From positions 124,001 through 188,000 of the forward strand of contig NZ_UEFQ01000013.1 of the NCBI RefSeq assembly GCF_900489465.1: a stretch of DNA of 64,000 nt. Reading direction: 5' to 3'. This DNA comes from Aequorivita sp. CIP111184. GTDB lineage: Bacteria; Bacteroidota; Bacteroidia; Flavobacteriales; Flavobacteriaceae. Positions within the stretch are counted from its first letter, which is position 1; each line of letters opens with the position of its first letter. The position numbers and the translations under genes are program-made. Positions 1 through 7,973 of this stretch are shown one piece after another. The notes under the pieces were generated by a model. The model did not search any database. It had not been told where the DNA came from and saw only the letters and a program-made list of their open reading frames with translations.

Positions 1-276
1 CATCTTTACCTGCCTTTGGAATTCCTGCCAAAACTCATAGGTAATAAATTCTACTATCACGAAATCATTGGCTTTACCGCGGAAGATGAATCTTTCGGTA
101 AAATTGGTAAAATTACCGGTGTTAATGACACCACTTCGCAAGCCTTATTTGAAATTGATCGTGACGGCAAAGAAATTTTGATACCTATGATTGACCATTT
201 CATAAAAAAAGTGGATCGTGAAAACAAATCTATTCTTTTGAACGTACCTGAAGGTTTGATAGAAATGTACTTATAA
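1..276 (+). CDS. rimM: Ribosome maturation factor RimM, C-terminal part (cut by window start)
   Basis: RimM binds ribosomal protein S19 and helps mature the 3' major domain of the 30S subunit's 16S rRNA. The reading frame is open from base 1, starting inside the protein at HLYLPLEFLPKL. The 91 visible residues match the C-terminal PRC-barrel half, with the typical region around FYYHEIIGF and the ending VPEGLIEMYL. The TTG at base 16 is inside the gene and is not a start. The N-terminal RimM domain lies outside the window. trmN6 follows after 20 bases on the same strand, the usual flavobacterial order after rpsP-rimM. Family identity is firm; only the missing N-terminus limits it. Confidence 0.9.
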   Translation, partial: HLYLPLEFLPKLIGNKFYYHEIIGFTAEDESFGKIGKITGVNDTTSQALFEIDRDGKEILIPMIDHFIKKVDRENKSILLNVPEGLIEMYL

Positions 277-296
277 TTCTGACTTCAGAATTAATT

Positions 297-1010
297 ATGA
301 ACAAACCCTTTAAATTCAAACAATTTACAGTTGAACAAGACCGCTGCGCAATGAAAATTGGCACTGATGGTGTTTTGCTCGGAGCTTGGGTTTCTGTAAG
401 TAAAAAACCATTTTCAATTCTGGATATTGGTGCGGGTACGGGAATTATCGCCTTGCAATTAGCGCAGAGAAGTAATGCTGAAATGGTAGATGCCATTGAA
501 ATTGATGAAAACGCTTACGAACAGTGCGTGGATAATTTCGAGAATTCTCCTTGGGGCGATAGATTGTTTTGCTACCACGCTTCATTGGAAGAATTTGTAG
601 ATGAAATTGAAGAAAAGTACGACCTCATTATTTCCAATCCACCATTCTACTCCGAAGATTATAAAACTTCCAACGAGTCTCGTGATTTGGCACGATTCAG
701 TGATGCACTTCCCTTTGACGAATTAATTGAAAGTGTTTCCCATTTACTTTCCGACGAAGGAATTTTTGCCGTTATCATTCCCCGAAAAGAAGAAGAAAAA
801 TTCATCAAAATGGCTTCGGAAGTAAACCTATTTCCAAATAGAATTTGCAGAGTTCGAGGCAATGAGACTTCAGAAGAAAAAAGAAGCATGCTCGAATTTT
901 CTTTTGAAAAAATTTCTTCTAAAATAGAAAACCTTACTGTTGAAACTTTACGCCACAATTATACCGAAGAATATATAAAACTGGTACAGGATTTTTACTT
1001 GAAAATGTAG
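297..1010 (+). CDS. trmN6: tRNA1(Val) adenine-N6-methyltransferase
   Basis: SAM-dependent methyltransferase of the YfiC/TrmN6 family, which methylates A37 next to the anticodon of tRNA-Val. The 237-residue length is typical. The SAM-binding motif I is ILDIGAGTGIIALQLAQ near residues 40-56. The adenine-N6 catalytic motif NPPFY is near residue 108. ATG at 297 is the only sensible start and lies 20 bases after rimM, so the two are probably cotranscribed. No signal peptide; cytoplasmic. A glutamine-N5 methyltransferase (PrmC) also has an NPPY motif, but the whole-protein pattern and the rimM neighbourhood favour TrmN6. Confidence 0.9.
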   Translation: MNKPFKFKQFTVEQDRCAMKIGTDGVLLGAWVSVSKKPFSILDIGAGTGIIALQLAQRSNAEMVDAIEIDENAYEQCVDNFENSPWGDRLFCYHASLEEFVDEIEEKYDLIISNPPFYSEDYKTSNESRDLARFSDALPFDELIESVSHLLSDEGIFAVIIPRKEEEKFIKMASEVNLFPNRICRVRGNETSEEKRSMLEFSFEKISSKIENLTVETLRHNYTEEYIKLVQDFYLKM

Positions 1011-1030
1011 GTCTTTAAGCTTGTGATTTC

Positions 1031-1038
1031 TACATTTG
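1031..1038 (+). promoter_or_regulatory. Putative -7 promoter element of gcdH
   Basis: TACATTTG matches the Bacteroidota primary-sigma -7 consensus TAnnTTTG exactly. It lies 22 bases before the gcdH start. No convincing -33 TTTG is seen at the usual distance. Inferred from consensus only. Confidence 0.5.
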
Positions 1039-1060
1039 TATTCCTTTAAATTACTTATAG

Positions 1061-2239
1061 ATGAAACCAGATTTATTCGAAGCTCCCGATTATTACAATC
1101 TTGACGAATTACTTTCCGATGAACACAAACTGGTACGCCAAGCTGCCCGCGATTGGGTAAAGCGCGACGTATCTCCTATTATAGAAGAATACGCCCAAAA
1201 GGCAGAATTTCCAAGCCAAATCATTAAAGGCCTTGCGGAAATTGGAGCCTTTGGACCTTATATTCCTGAGGAATACGGTGGAGCAGGGCTTGACCAAATC
1301 TCTTACGGATTGATTATGCAAGAAATTGAGCGCGGCGATAGTGGCGTTCGCAGTACTGCTTCCGTACAGTCTTCTCTCGTTATGTATCCAATCTGGAAAT
1401 ACGGAAACGAGGAACAACGAAAAAAATATCTCCCAAAACTCGCTTCCGGCGAATGGATGGGCTGTTTTGGATTGACTGAGCCGGACCACGGAAGCAATCC
1501 CGGTGGGATGACCACCAACTTTAAAGACAAAGGTGACCACTATCTTTTGAATGGCGCTAAAATGTGGATTAGTAATGCTCCTTTCGCACAAGTTGCTGTA
1601 GTTTGGGCAAAAAACGAAGAAGGTAGAATTCACGGTTTAATAGTAGAACGTGGAATGGAAGGATTCTCAACACCCGAAACACATAATAAATGGTCGCTTC
1701 GCGCTTCAGCAACAGGCGAGCTTATATTTGACAATGTAAAAGTTCCGAAGGAAAACTTGCTTCCAAACAAATCAGGTTTGGGCGCGCCACTTGGTTGTCT
1801 TGATTCCGCACGTTTTGGAATTGCCTGGGGTGCAATTGGCGCTGCTATGGATTGTTATGACACCGCACTTCGCTATTCAAAAGAAAGAATGCAGTTTGGA
1901 AAACCAATTGGCCAATTCCAACTTCAGCAAAAAAAGCTCGCTGAAATGATTACCGAAATAACTAAAGCGCAATTATTAGCTTGGCGCGTTGGGGTAATGC
2001 GAAATGCAGGAACTGCCACCAGCGCACAGATTTCTATGGCGAAAAGAAACAATGTAGATATGGCAATCAATATTGCTCGCGAAGCACGACAAATGCTCGG
2101 CGGAATGGGTATTACTGGCGAATACAGCATTATGCGCCACTCGATGAACCTAGAAAGTGTTATTACTTATGAAGGAACACACGATATCCATTTATTGATT
2201 ACAGGCCTTGATATTACAGGCTTGAACGCTTTTCAATAA
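1061..2239 (+). CDS. gcdH: Glutaryl-CoA dehydrogenase (acyl-CoA dehydrogenase family)
   Basis: FAD enzyme that oxidatively decarboxylates glutaryl-CoA to crotonyl-CoA in lysine and tryptophan breakdown. At 392 residues it has the full acyl-CoA dehydrogenase fold: N-terminal helical domain, beta domain with GCFGLTEPDHGSNPGGM, and C-terminal helical domain with ARQMLGGMGITGEY. The C-terminal segment TYEGTHDIHLLITGLDITG is characteristic of glutaryl-CoA dehydrogenases and places the catalytic base at Glu371. The substrate-region motif ETHNKWSLRAS also fits. A strong terminator follows, so it is probably transcribed alone from the element at 1031. Another short-chain acyl-CoA dehydrogenase is less likely. 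A saccharopine dehydrogenase-like gene at 22.4 kb may belong to the same lysine route. Confidence 0.92.
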   Translation: MKPDLFEAPDYYNLDELLSDEHKLVRQAARDWVKRDVSPIIEEYAQKAEFPSQIIKGLAEIGAFGPYIPEEYGGAGLDQISYGLIMQEIERGDSGVRSTASVQSSLVMYPIWKYGNEEQRKKYLPKLASGEWMGCFGLTEPDHGSNPGGMTTNFKDKGDHYLLNGAKMWISNAPFAQVAVVWAKNEEGRIHGLIVERGMEGFSTPETHNKWSLRASATGELIFDNVKVPKENLLPNKSGLGAPLGCLDSARFGIAWGAIGAAMDCYDTALRYSKERMQFGKPIGQFQLQQKKLAEMITEITKAQLLAWRVGVMRNAGTATSAQISMAKRNNVDMAINIAREARQMLGGMGITGEYSIMRHSMNLESVITYEGTHDIHLLITGLDITGLNAFQ

Positions 2240-2266
2240 ATAATTTTTTAAATAAATTTTAAAAAA

Positions 2267-2294
2267 GGCTTCGATCAATCGAAGCCTTTTTTGT
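2267..2294 (+). terminator. Rho-independent terminator after gcdH
   Basis: Nine-base-pair stem GGCTTCGAT/ATCGAAGCC with a tiny nominal loop, preceded by an A-run and followed by TTTTTTGTTT. It lies 27 bases after the gcdH stop and is well placed to end that transcript. Confidence 0.9.
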
Positions 2295-2333
2295 TTCTAA
2301 AGCAAGTTGTATCTTTCAAAAAACAATTGGAGC

Positions 2334-3229
2334 ATGTCCTCAAAAATCCGAATGTATCGTGCTTACGAAACCGCCCGCCGCATTTCGTTTAATGACGATT
2401 CAAAATTCATAATCTTCAGTGATTGCCACCGTGGCGACAATAGTTTTGCAGACGATTTTGCAAAAACCGGAATATCTACTTTCATGCACTGCAGGATTAT
2501 TACAAAAAAGGGTTTACTTACTGCGAAATTGGCGATGGCGATGAACTTTGGGAAAATCTTTTTTTTAAGGATATTTATGAAGCACACCAAAATGTTTATG
2601 AGCTGATGAAGCTTTTTTATGCTGAAAACAGATTGTACAGATTGGTAGGAAACCACGATATGGTTTATATGAACCAAAAATTCGTAGAAAAAACGCTTTA
2701 CACCTATTTTGATAAAATAACTGGAAAAGATGCTCCACTTTTCCCGGGAATTGAATTTACTGAAGGTCTCATTCTGAAACACGAAACTACCGAACAGGAA
2801 ATTTTCATGATGCACGGTCACCAGGCAGATTGGATGAACTATGTAGGTTGGAAATTCAATCGTTTTATGGTGCGGGTGCTGTGGCGACAATTACAGATTT
2901 TTGGCATTGGCGATCCAACAAGCCCAGCAAAAAATTACAAAGAACTTATAAAAGTAGAAAGGCGAACCAAACGTTGGATCGTTGAAAACAAAAATCTTTT
3001 TACAATTATTGGTCATACCCATAGACCCAGATTTCCCGAACCCGGCGACATTGCTTTTTTTAATGACGGAAGCTGTGTGCACCCACGAAGCATAACCGGA
3101 CTAGAAATTGAAAATGGTGAGATTTCACTTATAAAATGGCAGATTTCTACAACAGAAGATGGCATCCTGAAAGTTCAACGCGTATTGCTAGAAGGACCCC
3201 AAAAGCTGATTGATTATAAAACCGAATAG
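2334..3229 (+). pseudogene. Metallophosphoesterase with an internal frameshift
   Basis: A calcineurin-like phosphoesterase split between two frames. Frame one starts at ATG 2334 and carries the metal motif FSDCHRGD. Homology then continues in another frame from about base 2462, reading KNRNIYFHALQDYY, GDGDELWEN, then GNHD, MMHGHQADW and GHTHRP. The switch falls in the five-A run 2462-2466; one extra A would restore a single protein of about 298 residues with all metal-binding motifs. Relatives are UDP-2,3-diacylglucosamine hydrolase-like or serine/threonine phosphatase-like proteins; the substrate is unknown. It could be a sequencing error, a recent inactivating deletion or, less likely, -1 frameshifting on the A-run. 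The ATG at 2606 seems internal. Upstream TATCTTTC near 2310 may be a weak promoter element. Confidence 0.85.
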
Positions 3230-3268
3230 TATTTTTTATCGTATTATAATAAAAACAATTTCTGAAAG

Positions 3269-3961
3269 ATGATGAATTTTAAAATTGCAATAGTACTAAT
3301 GGCTATGGTTTCGTTTTCCTGTGCTGTTTCAAAAAAAAATATTTCTGCCGAAAAAACAACTTATAAATATTTAGCGCTTGGTGATAGTTATACCATCGGC
3401 GAAAGTGTTTGCGGTGATTGTAATTATCCGAAGCAATTAACGGACAGTTTAAACAAGACTTCAAATGAAAAAACTTCTGTAAAAATAATTGCGAAAACAG
3501 GTTGGACTACTACAGATTTGCTCTCGGCAATTGCTACTGAAAATCCTTCTAAGGATTATGATTTGGTTACATTACTCATTGGCGTGAACAACCAATATCA
3601 AGGCAAACCATTTGCAGTTTATAAAGAAGAATTTCCTGAATTGCTAGATATGGCTATTGCCTTCGCAAAGGGAAAGCCTAAAAATGTGATTGTTATTTCA
3701 ATTCCAGATTATGGTTTTACACCTTTTGGTCAAAAATCTGGAAAGGCTGAAAAAGCCACGAAGGAATTATTACGCTATAATATTTACGCAGATAGAATTG
3801 CTTTTGAAAAAGGCGTTCGTTTTGAAAATATTACTCCAATTACACAAAAAGGATTAGAAAATCCAGCATTGGTGGCTTCAGATGGTTTGCATCCTTCGGA
3901 AGTTGCCTATAAAAAGTTTGTAGATAAAATATTTACAAAGGTTGCTGAAATACTTCGTTAA
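3269..3961 (+). CDS. SGNH/GDSL-family hydrolase, predicted lipoprotein
   Basis: Secreted esterase or lipase-like hydrolase of 230 residues. The N-terminus is a lipoprotein signal (MNFKIAIVLMAMVSFSC, lipid-attachment Cys near residue 18). The SGNH blocks are visible: block I ALGDSYTIGE with the nucleophilic Ser, block III in LLIGVNNQYQ, and block V SDGLHPSEVAY with the Asp-x-x-His pair. Substrate cannot be told. The stop overlaps the end of the opposite-strand ferredoxin gene by four bases (convergent). Two adjacent ATGs (3269, 3272) are equally possible starts. Confidence 0.85.
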   Translation: MMNFKIAIVLMAMVSFSCAVSKKNISAEKTTYKYLALGDSYTIGESVCGDCNYPKQLTDSLNKTSNEKTSVKIIAKTGWTTTDLLSAIATENPSKDYDLVTLLIGVNNQYQGKPFAVYKEEFPELLDMAIAFAKGKPKNVIVISIPDYGFTPFGQKSGKAEKATKELLRYNIYADRIAFEKGVRFENITPITQKGLENPALVASDGLHPSEVAYKKFVDKIFTKVAEILR

Positions 3962-4287
3962 ACTTCCGGCGCTAATTCAATCTCTAAACCGTCAAGCTCT
4001 TCTTTTATGAAAATCTGGCAGCCAAGACGGCTGTTTTCTTTCACGTTAAAGGCTTCGGAAAGCATTAAATCCTCGTCATAACTCATCTCAGGAAGTTCAT
4101 GACCACTCAAAACATAACACTGACAAGAAGCACACATTGCCATTCCTCCGCAAATACCGATGGTTCCTTCAGGAGCCAATTCGTAGGAACGAACTATTTC
4201 CATTAGGTTCATATTCATATCTGTGGGAGCATCCACTTCGTGCTTTATTCCTTGACGGTCAATGATTGTAATTTTAATATCAGTCAT
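3958..4287 (-). CDS. 2Fe-2S ferredoxin
   Basis: Small electron carrier of 109 residues with the adrenodoxin/plant-type ferredoxin fold. Cysteines are arranged as CGGMAMCASCQC followed by a distal Cys in SRLGCQIF, which supplies the ligands for one 2Fe-2S cluster. It starts three bases after the ferredoxin-NADP reductase gene ends on the same strand, so the pair forms an operon and very probably a redox couple. No signal peptide; cytoplasmic. The downstream partner (biosynthetic hydroxylase, Fe-S assembly or desaturase) cannot be inferred from the sequence. Confidence 0.92.
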   Translation of the reverse strand: MTDIKITIIDRQGIKHEVDAPTDMNMNLMEIVRSYELAPEGTIGICGGMAMCASCQCYVLSGHELPEMSYDEDLMLSEAFNVKENSRLGCQIFIKEELDGLEIELAPEV

Positions 4288-4290
4288 CTA

Positions 4291-5343
4291 TTAATCTATT
4301 GACTTAATTACCGCTTTTGGCGCTTCTTTTTTACTGCCATCAAAACCTTCTACACCACCAACAGTAGTGTATTTCATAACATAACGTTTATCAGGAAATA
4401 TACGTTGGTAAGCACTTTGGCACATTAAAGTAGCTTCGTGGAAACCGCAAAGAATCAGTTTTAATTTTCCTGGATATGTGTTCACATCACCAATGGCATA
4501 GATACCCGGAATGTTAGTTTGATAATCTAAAGTATTGTCAACTTTAATTGCATTTTTTTCAATTTCAAGTCCCCAGTCCGCTATAGGGCCAAGTTTTGGT
4601 GACAATCCGAATAAAGGAATAAAATGGTCGCACTCTCTGTTGAAAACCTCCGCGCCTTGTTTTATAACAACTTCTTCCAAACCATTATTCCCAACCAACC
4701 CAACAACTTCGGCTGGAGTAATTAATTCAATCCTTCCGAGATTTTTTAGTTCTTGCACTTTTTCAACACTGTCCAAAGCACCGCGAAATTCGTTTCTTCT
4801 GTGAACCAACGTAACGCTTTTGGCTATATCTGTCAAGAATATACTCCAATCCAAAGCAGAATCTCCACCTCCAGAAATAATAACATTTTTATTTCGATAA
4901 AATTCTGGATCGCGAATAATATATTCTACGCCTTTATCTTCAAAATCGGAAATATTTGTAATGGGCGGTTTTCTTGGCTCAAAACTTCCAAGGCCACCAG
5001 CAATTGCTACAATTGGCGCATGATGTTTTGTTCCTTTTTCAGTTGTGACAATGAAAGAACCATCTTCCAATTTTTCAATTGTATCTGCACGTTCGCCTAA
5101 AGTGAAACCAGGCTGAAAAGGCTCAATCTGCTTCATTAAATTAGTTACCAAATCACCAGCAAGTACTTCAGGAAAACCAGGAATATCGTAGATGGGTTTT
5201 TTGGGATATATTTCCGAACACTGTCCGCCAGCCTGCGGAAGTGCATCAATTAAATGACATTTTAATTTAAGTAATCCTGCTTCAAAAACGGCGAAAAGCC
5301 CTGTGGGCCCAGCACCTATTATGAGAATATCTGTTTTTATCAT
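4291..5343 (-). CDS. Ferredoxin--NADP+ reductase, thioredoxin-reductase-like type
   Basis: FAD flavoprotein of 350 residues that moves electrons between NADPH and ferredoxin. The FAD-binding GAGPTG lies near the N-terminus, a second nucleotide site appears as ISGGGDSALDW, and the C-terminal FAD motif is YAIGDVNTYPGK. The CxxC pair of thioredoxin reductases is absent, which separates this YumC-type family from TrxR. The 2Fe-2S ferredoxin gene immediately downstream is the obvious partner. A -7-like element (TATTTTTG on the minus strand, 5370-5377) precedes it. Confidence 0.93.
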   Translation of the reverse strand: MIKTDILIIGAGPTGLFAVFEAGLLKLKCHLIDALPQAGGQCSEIYPKKPIYDIPGFPEVLAGDLVTNLMKQIEPFQPGFTLGERADTIEKLEDGSFIVTTEKGTKHHAPIVAIAGGLGSFEPRKPPITNISDFEDKGVEYIIRDPEFYRNKNVIISGGGDSALDWSIFLTDIAKSVTLVHRRNEFRGALDSVEKVQELKNLGRIELITPAEVVGLVGNNGLEEVVIKQGAEVFNRECDHFIPLFGLSPKLGPIADWGLEIEKNAIKVDNTLDYQTNIPGIYAIGDVNTYPGKLKLILCGFHEATLMCQSAYQRIFPDKRYVMKYTTVGGVEGFDGSKKEAPKAVIKSID

Positions 5344-5369
5344 GAAAAGAGGCTCTCTAAATTTTAGTT

Positions 5370-5377
5370 CAAAAATA
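5370..5377 (-). promoter_or_regulatory. Putative -7 element of the FNR-ferredoxin operon
   Basis: Minus-strand TATTTTTG, an exact match to TAnnTTTG, about 27 bases before the reductase start. Consensus-based inference. Confidence 0.45.
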
Positions 5378-5412
5378 GTTATGAAATTTCTTTAGATAAA
5401 TGACGGTAGTCA

Positions 5413-5655
5413 TTATTTTGAAATACTTACAACTTTTTCAATTTGTGGCGCATATTTTTTTATAGTCATTTCCACTCCGCTTTTCAGCGTCATTTGATTT
5501 ACGGAGCAACCTACACAAGCACCCTGTAATTGCACATTGACCACTTTTCCATCCTCAATAGACAGAAGCGCAATGTCTCCCCCGTCATTTTGCAAAAATG
5601 GACGTATCTCATCCAATGCTTCCTCAACTTTTGTTGTTAATTCCTGCGCTGTCAT
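5413..5655 (-). CDS. NifU C-terminal-domain Fe-S scaffold protein
   Basis: Protein of about 80 residues consisting only of the NifU C-terminal (Nfu) domain, which carries or delivers Fe-S clusters. The cluster-binding pair is CVGC within GACVGCSVNQMTLK, preceded by the typical LQNDGGDIALLSIEDGKV. I chose ATG 5655 (MTAQELTTKV) rather than an in-frame ATG at 5679, because it fits the domain and leaves two bases after the mrp stop. Cotranscribed with mrp, which fits a joint role in Fe-S cluster trafficking. Confidence 0.92.
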   Translation of the reverse strand: MTAQELTTKVEEALDEIRPFLQNDGGDIALLSIEDGKVVNVQLQGACVGCSVNQMTLKSGVEMTIKKYAPQIEKVVSISK

Positions 5656-5657
5656 TA

Positions 5658-6797
5658 TTATTTTTTTACGGCGCTGCAACCTGCCATTGTTGTAATTTTT
5701 ATCGCTTCAGTAGGGGGAAGATTTTCGTTTCTGCGAACTGTTTCTTCTACTACGTTTCGGGTAATTGCCTCAAAGGCCTCTTCGGTTTGAGTTGCAATTT
5801 GCAACGCGGCCGGTCTTCCAGCATCACCTGCTTCGCGAATACTTTGTATTAAGGGAACTTCGCCCAAAAACGGTACTTCCAAATCTTCTGCTAAATGTTT
5901 CGCACCCTCTTTTCCAAAGATATAGTATTTATTTTCGGGAAGCTCTGTTGGTGTAAAATATGCCATGTTTTCAATAATCCCTAAAACGGGAACGTCTATA
6001 TTTTCTTGACGAAACATTGCCACTCCTTTTCGAGCGTCGGCCAAAGCCACATTTTGCGGCGTACTTACTACAACCGCTCCTGTGATTGGCAATGACTGCA
6101 TAATGCTCAAATGAATATCTCCTGTTCCCGGAGGAAGGTCAATCAACATAAAATCCAATTCACCCCAAGCGGCATCAAAAATAAGTTGGTTCAACGCTTT
6201 GGCAGCCATTGGTCCACGCCAAATTACGGCTTGGTCTGGCTGTGTGAAAAACCCGATGGAAAGAATTTTGATTCCGTAATTTTCAACAGGCTTCATTTTG
6301 CTTTTACCATCCACATTTACTGAAAGCGGCTTTTCCATGGCAACGTCAAACATTATTGGGATTGACGGACCATAAATATCTGCATCCAGAATTCCAACTT
6401 TGAAACCCATCTTAGAAAGTGTAACTGCCAGGTTTGCGGTAACGGTTGATTTACCCACGCCTCCCTTTCCGGAAGCAACGGCAACTATATTTTGAATTCC
6501 AGGAATTGGCTTGCCTTTTATTAGATTCGGATTCTGTGGTTTTGCGGGTGCCTCAACTTTAATATTAACTTGCACTTTGGCATTTGCATCCACTTTTTCG
6601 TGAATGGTTTTTATTACATCTGTTTCGGCTCTTTTTTTTATGTGAAGCGCTGGTGTGGAAAGTTTTAAATCCACAATAATTTCATCGGCAAAAGTTACAA
6701 TATTTTGCACAGCACCACTCTCTACCATATTTTTTCCTTCGCCTGAAACAGTAATAGTTTCAAGGGCCTTAAGAATATCTTGTTTTGAAATGCTCAT
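5658..6797 (-). CDS. mrp: Mrp/NBP35-family ATP-dependent Fe-S cluster carrier
   Basis: P-loop ATPase (ApbC/Mrp) of 379 residues that holds Fe-S clusters and passes them to apoproteins. An N-terminal MIP18-like domain (residues 1-85) is followed by the deviant Walker A GKGGVGKS (110-117) and the DxD-type switch LDADIYGPSIP. The usual CxxC in the region after ENMAYF is not present; that stretch reads TPTELPENKYYIFG. One Cys remains near the end (MAGCSAVKK). The nfu-domain gene follows after two bases. A TATATTTG element lies 37 bases upstream. Confidence 0.93.
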   Translation of the reverse strand: MSISKQDILKALETITVSGEGKNMVESGAVQNIVTFADEIIVDLKLSTPALHIKKRAETDVIKTIHEKVDANAKVQVNIKVEAPAKPQNPNLIKGKPIPGIQNIVAVASGKGGVGKSTVTANLAVTLSKMGFKVGILDADIYGPSIPIMFDVAMEKPLSVNVDGKSKMKPVENYGIKILSIGFFTQPDQAVIWRGPMAAKALNQLIFDAAWGELDFMLIDLPPGTGDIHLSIMQSLPITGAVVVSTPQNVALADARKGVAMFRQENIDVPVLGIIENMAYFTPTELPENKYYIFGKEGAKHLAEDLEVPFLGEVPLIQSIREAGDAGRPAALQIATQTEEAFEAITRNVVEETVRRNENLPPTEAIKITTMAGCSAVKK

Positions 6798-6833
6798 TCT
6801 TTTTTACTTAATATTTAGATTGATTCTAAAGTG

Positions 6834-6841
6834 CAAATATA
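6834..6841 (-). promoter_or_regulatory. Putative -7 element of mrp-nfu
   Basis: Minus-strand TATATTTG (TAnnTTTG), 37 bases before the mrp ATG. Consensus-based. Confidence 0.45.
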
Positions 6842-6983
6842 AGCGTAAAACTTCGGAAAACGAAGGCGTAGAATTGAAATGATTTATGGCTGGATAGTTA
6901 GAATTTTGGATTGCTGGATTATTGGATCTTTGAATCTATGAGTATGTGTGTCTAAGCTTCGGGATTGAAAAATCAGGAAATAA

Positions 6984-7307
6984 TCAAAGTTCCTTCATTG
7001 GATCCCAAAAATACTTCTCAAAATTTTGAATTTTATTATCAACCACCTCAAATCCTTCACTTTCTAAAAGTTGCTGCATTAAATTTGTACCTTGAAAGTG
7101 ATGCTTGCCTGTGAGTAAGCCATTTCGATTTACTACTCTATGTGCAGGTACATCTTTATTAACACTTCCATTCATTGCCCAGCCAACTATTCTTGCACTT
7201 CCTTTAGCTCCTAAATAGTTTGCAATTGCACCATAGGAAGTAACTCTTCCATATGGTATAAGCTTTGCCACTTGATAGACTTTTTCAAAGAAACCTTCAC
7301 TAGACAT
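6984..7307 (-). CDS. Alkyltransferase-like protein (Atl), MGMT fold without the catalytic Cys
   Basis: A 107-residue protein with the DNA-binding domain of O6-alkylguanine-DNA alkyltransferases. The active-site motif PCHRV reads PAHRVV here, with Ala55 in place of the alkyl-accepting Cys. It therefore cannot repair by alkyl transfer. Known Atl proteins bind O6-alkylguanine, flip it out and recruit nucleotide excision repair. The arginine-finger region SARIVGWAM (Arg39) and GRVTSYGAIA are intact. It starts one base after the LysE-type gene and lies in a trmB-lysE-atl run on the minus strand. Confidence 0.9.
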   Translation of the reverse strand: MSSEGFFEKVYQVAKLIPYGRVTSYGAIANYLGAKGSARIVGWAMNGSVNKDVPAHRVVNRNGLLTGKHHFQGTNLMQQLLESEGFEVVDNKIQNFEKYFWDPMKEL

Positions 7308-7308
7308 T

Positions 7309-7935
7309 TTAAAATTCCCTTACAATTTTTAAAAAGGTGATAATTGAAATCAGAGCCGTAACAAGACCGATTACATAATTCATATTTATTTTGAGCCTAC
7401 GTTCGTTTTCTTTAGGTCTAAAAAACTGAACATATAAAGCTAAACTGGCAAACGTGCCAATTCCAGATGCGAGCACAGCAATCCACAGTACGGAATGCGA
7501 AAAAGAAAACCACCCAAATACAGAAAAAGTAATACTAATGTACACCCAATAGGGCAACGGCAACAAGTTTAACATGGCAATAAAAATTCCAGAAAAGAAA
7601 CGGTTGGTTTTGGAACGTGTGTGACGATCACGCACTTCTCTGCGAGTATCCTTTGCAATAAAAATAAAATAGATTGTAAGGCTTATAAAAATACCCAGTG
7701 CCACTTTTTGAAGTAGATTGACAATCTCTGGGTGCATTTCAATATAACGGGCAAAGAGTAAAGCCACATACGTTTGAAACATCACAGTAATACAGACACC
7801 CCCTGAAAAAAGAAGGCCTTTTTTCCTTCCTTCCTTCATGCTTATTTTGGCAGCATACATATTTATTAAACCAGGTGGAAGAACACCAACAAACGAACCA
7901 AGAAAGCCTACAATTAAGTTGTAAAATAGTGCCAT
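7309..7935 (-). CDS. LysE/RhtB-type amino-acid exporter
   Basis: Integral membrane protein of 208 residues with about six hydrophobic segments. The opening FLGSFVGVLPPGLINMYAAK resembles the LysE signature (a conserved Gly-Pro-rich first segment). Members export amino acids or other small metabolites; the substrate here is unknown. A polar loop (KDTRREVRDRHTRSKTN) separates the halves. Same strand as trmB upstream (38-base gap) and atl downstream (1 base). Confidence 0.82.
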   Translation of the reverse strand: MALFYNLIVGFLGSFVGVLPPGLINMYAAKISMKEGRKKGLLFSGGVCITVMFQTYVALLFARYIEMHPEIVNLLQKVALGIFISLTIYFIFIAKDTRREVRDRHTRSKTNRFFSGIFIAMLNLLPLPYWVYISITFSVFGWFSFSHSVLWIAVLASGIGTFASLALYVQFFRPKENERRLKINMNYVIGLVTALISIITFLKIVREF

Positions 7936-7973
7936 TTAAAGCATTAGTTTTTGTGAATATACTGAATTTATAC

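Noticed and set aside
1109-1633. A 174-codon open frame on the minus strand inside gcdH
   Set aside because: It is antisense to a highly conserved enzyme, has no recognisable motif and is explained by codon structure of the real gene.
2460-2470. Programmed -1 ribosomal frameshifting in the phosphoesterase
   Set aside because: The A-run would allow slippage on one codon, but the heptamer is not a good slippery site and no strong downstream stem or pseudoknot is evident; a simple indel is more likely.
2363-2890. A 175-codon minus-strand frame opposite the frameshifted phosphoesterase
   Set aside because: The plus strand carries clear phosphoesterase motifs across both halves; the antisense frame has none.
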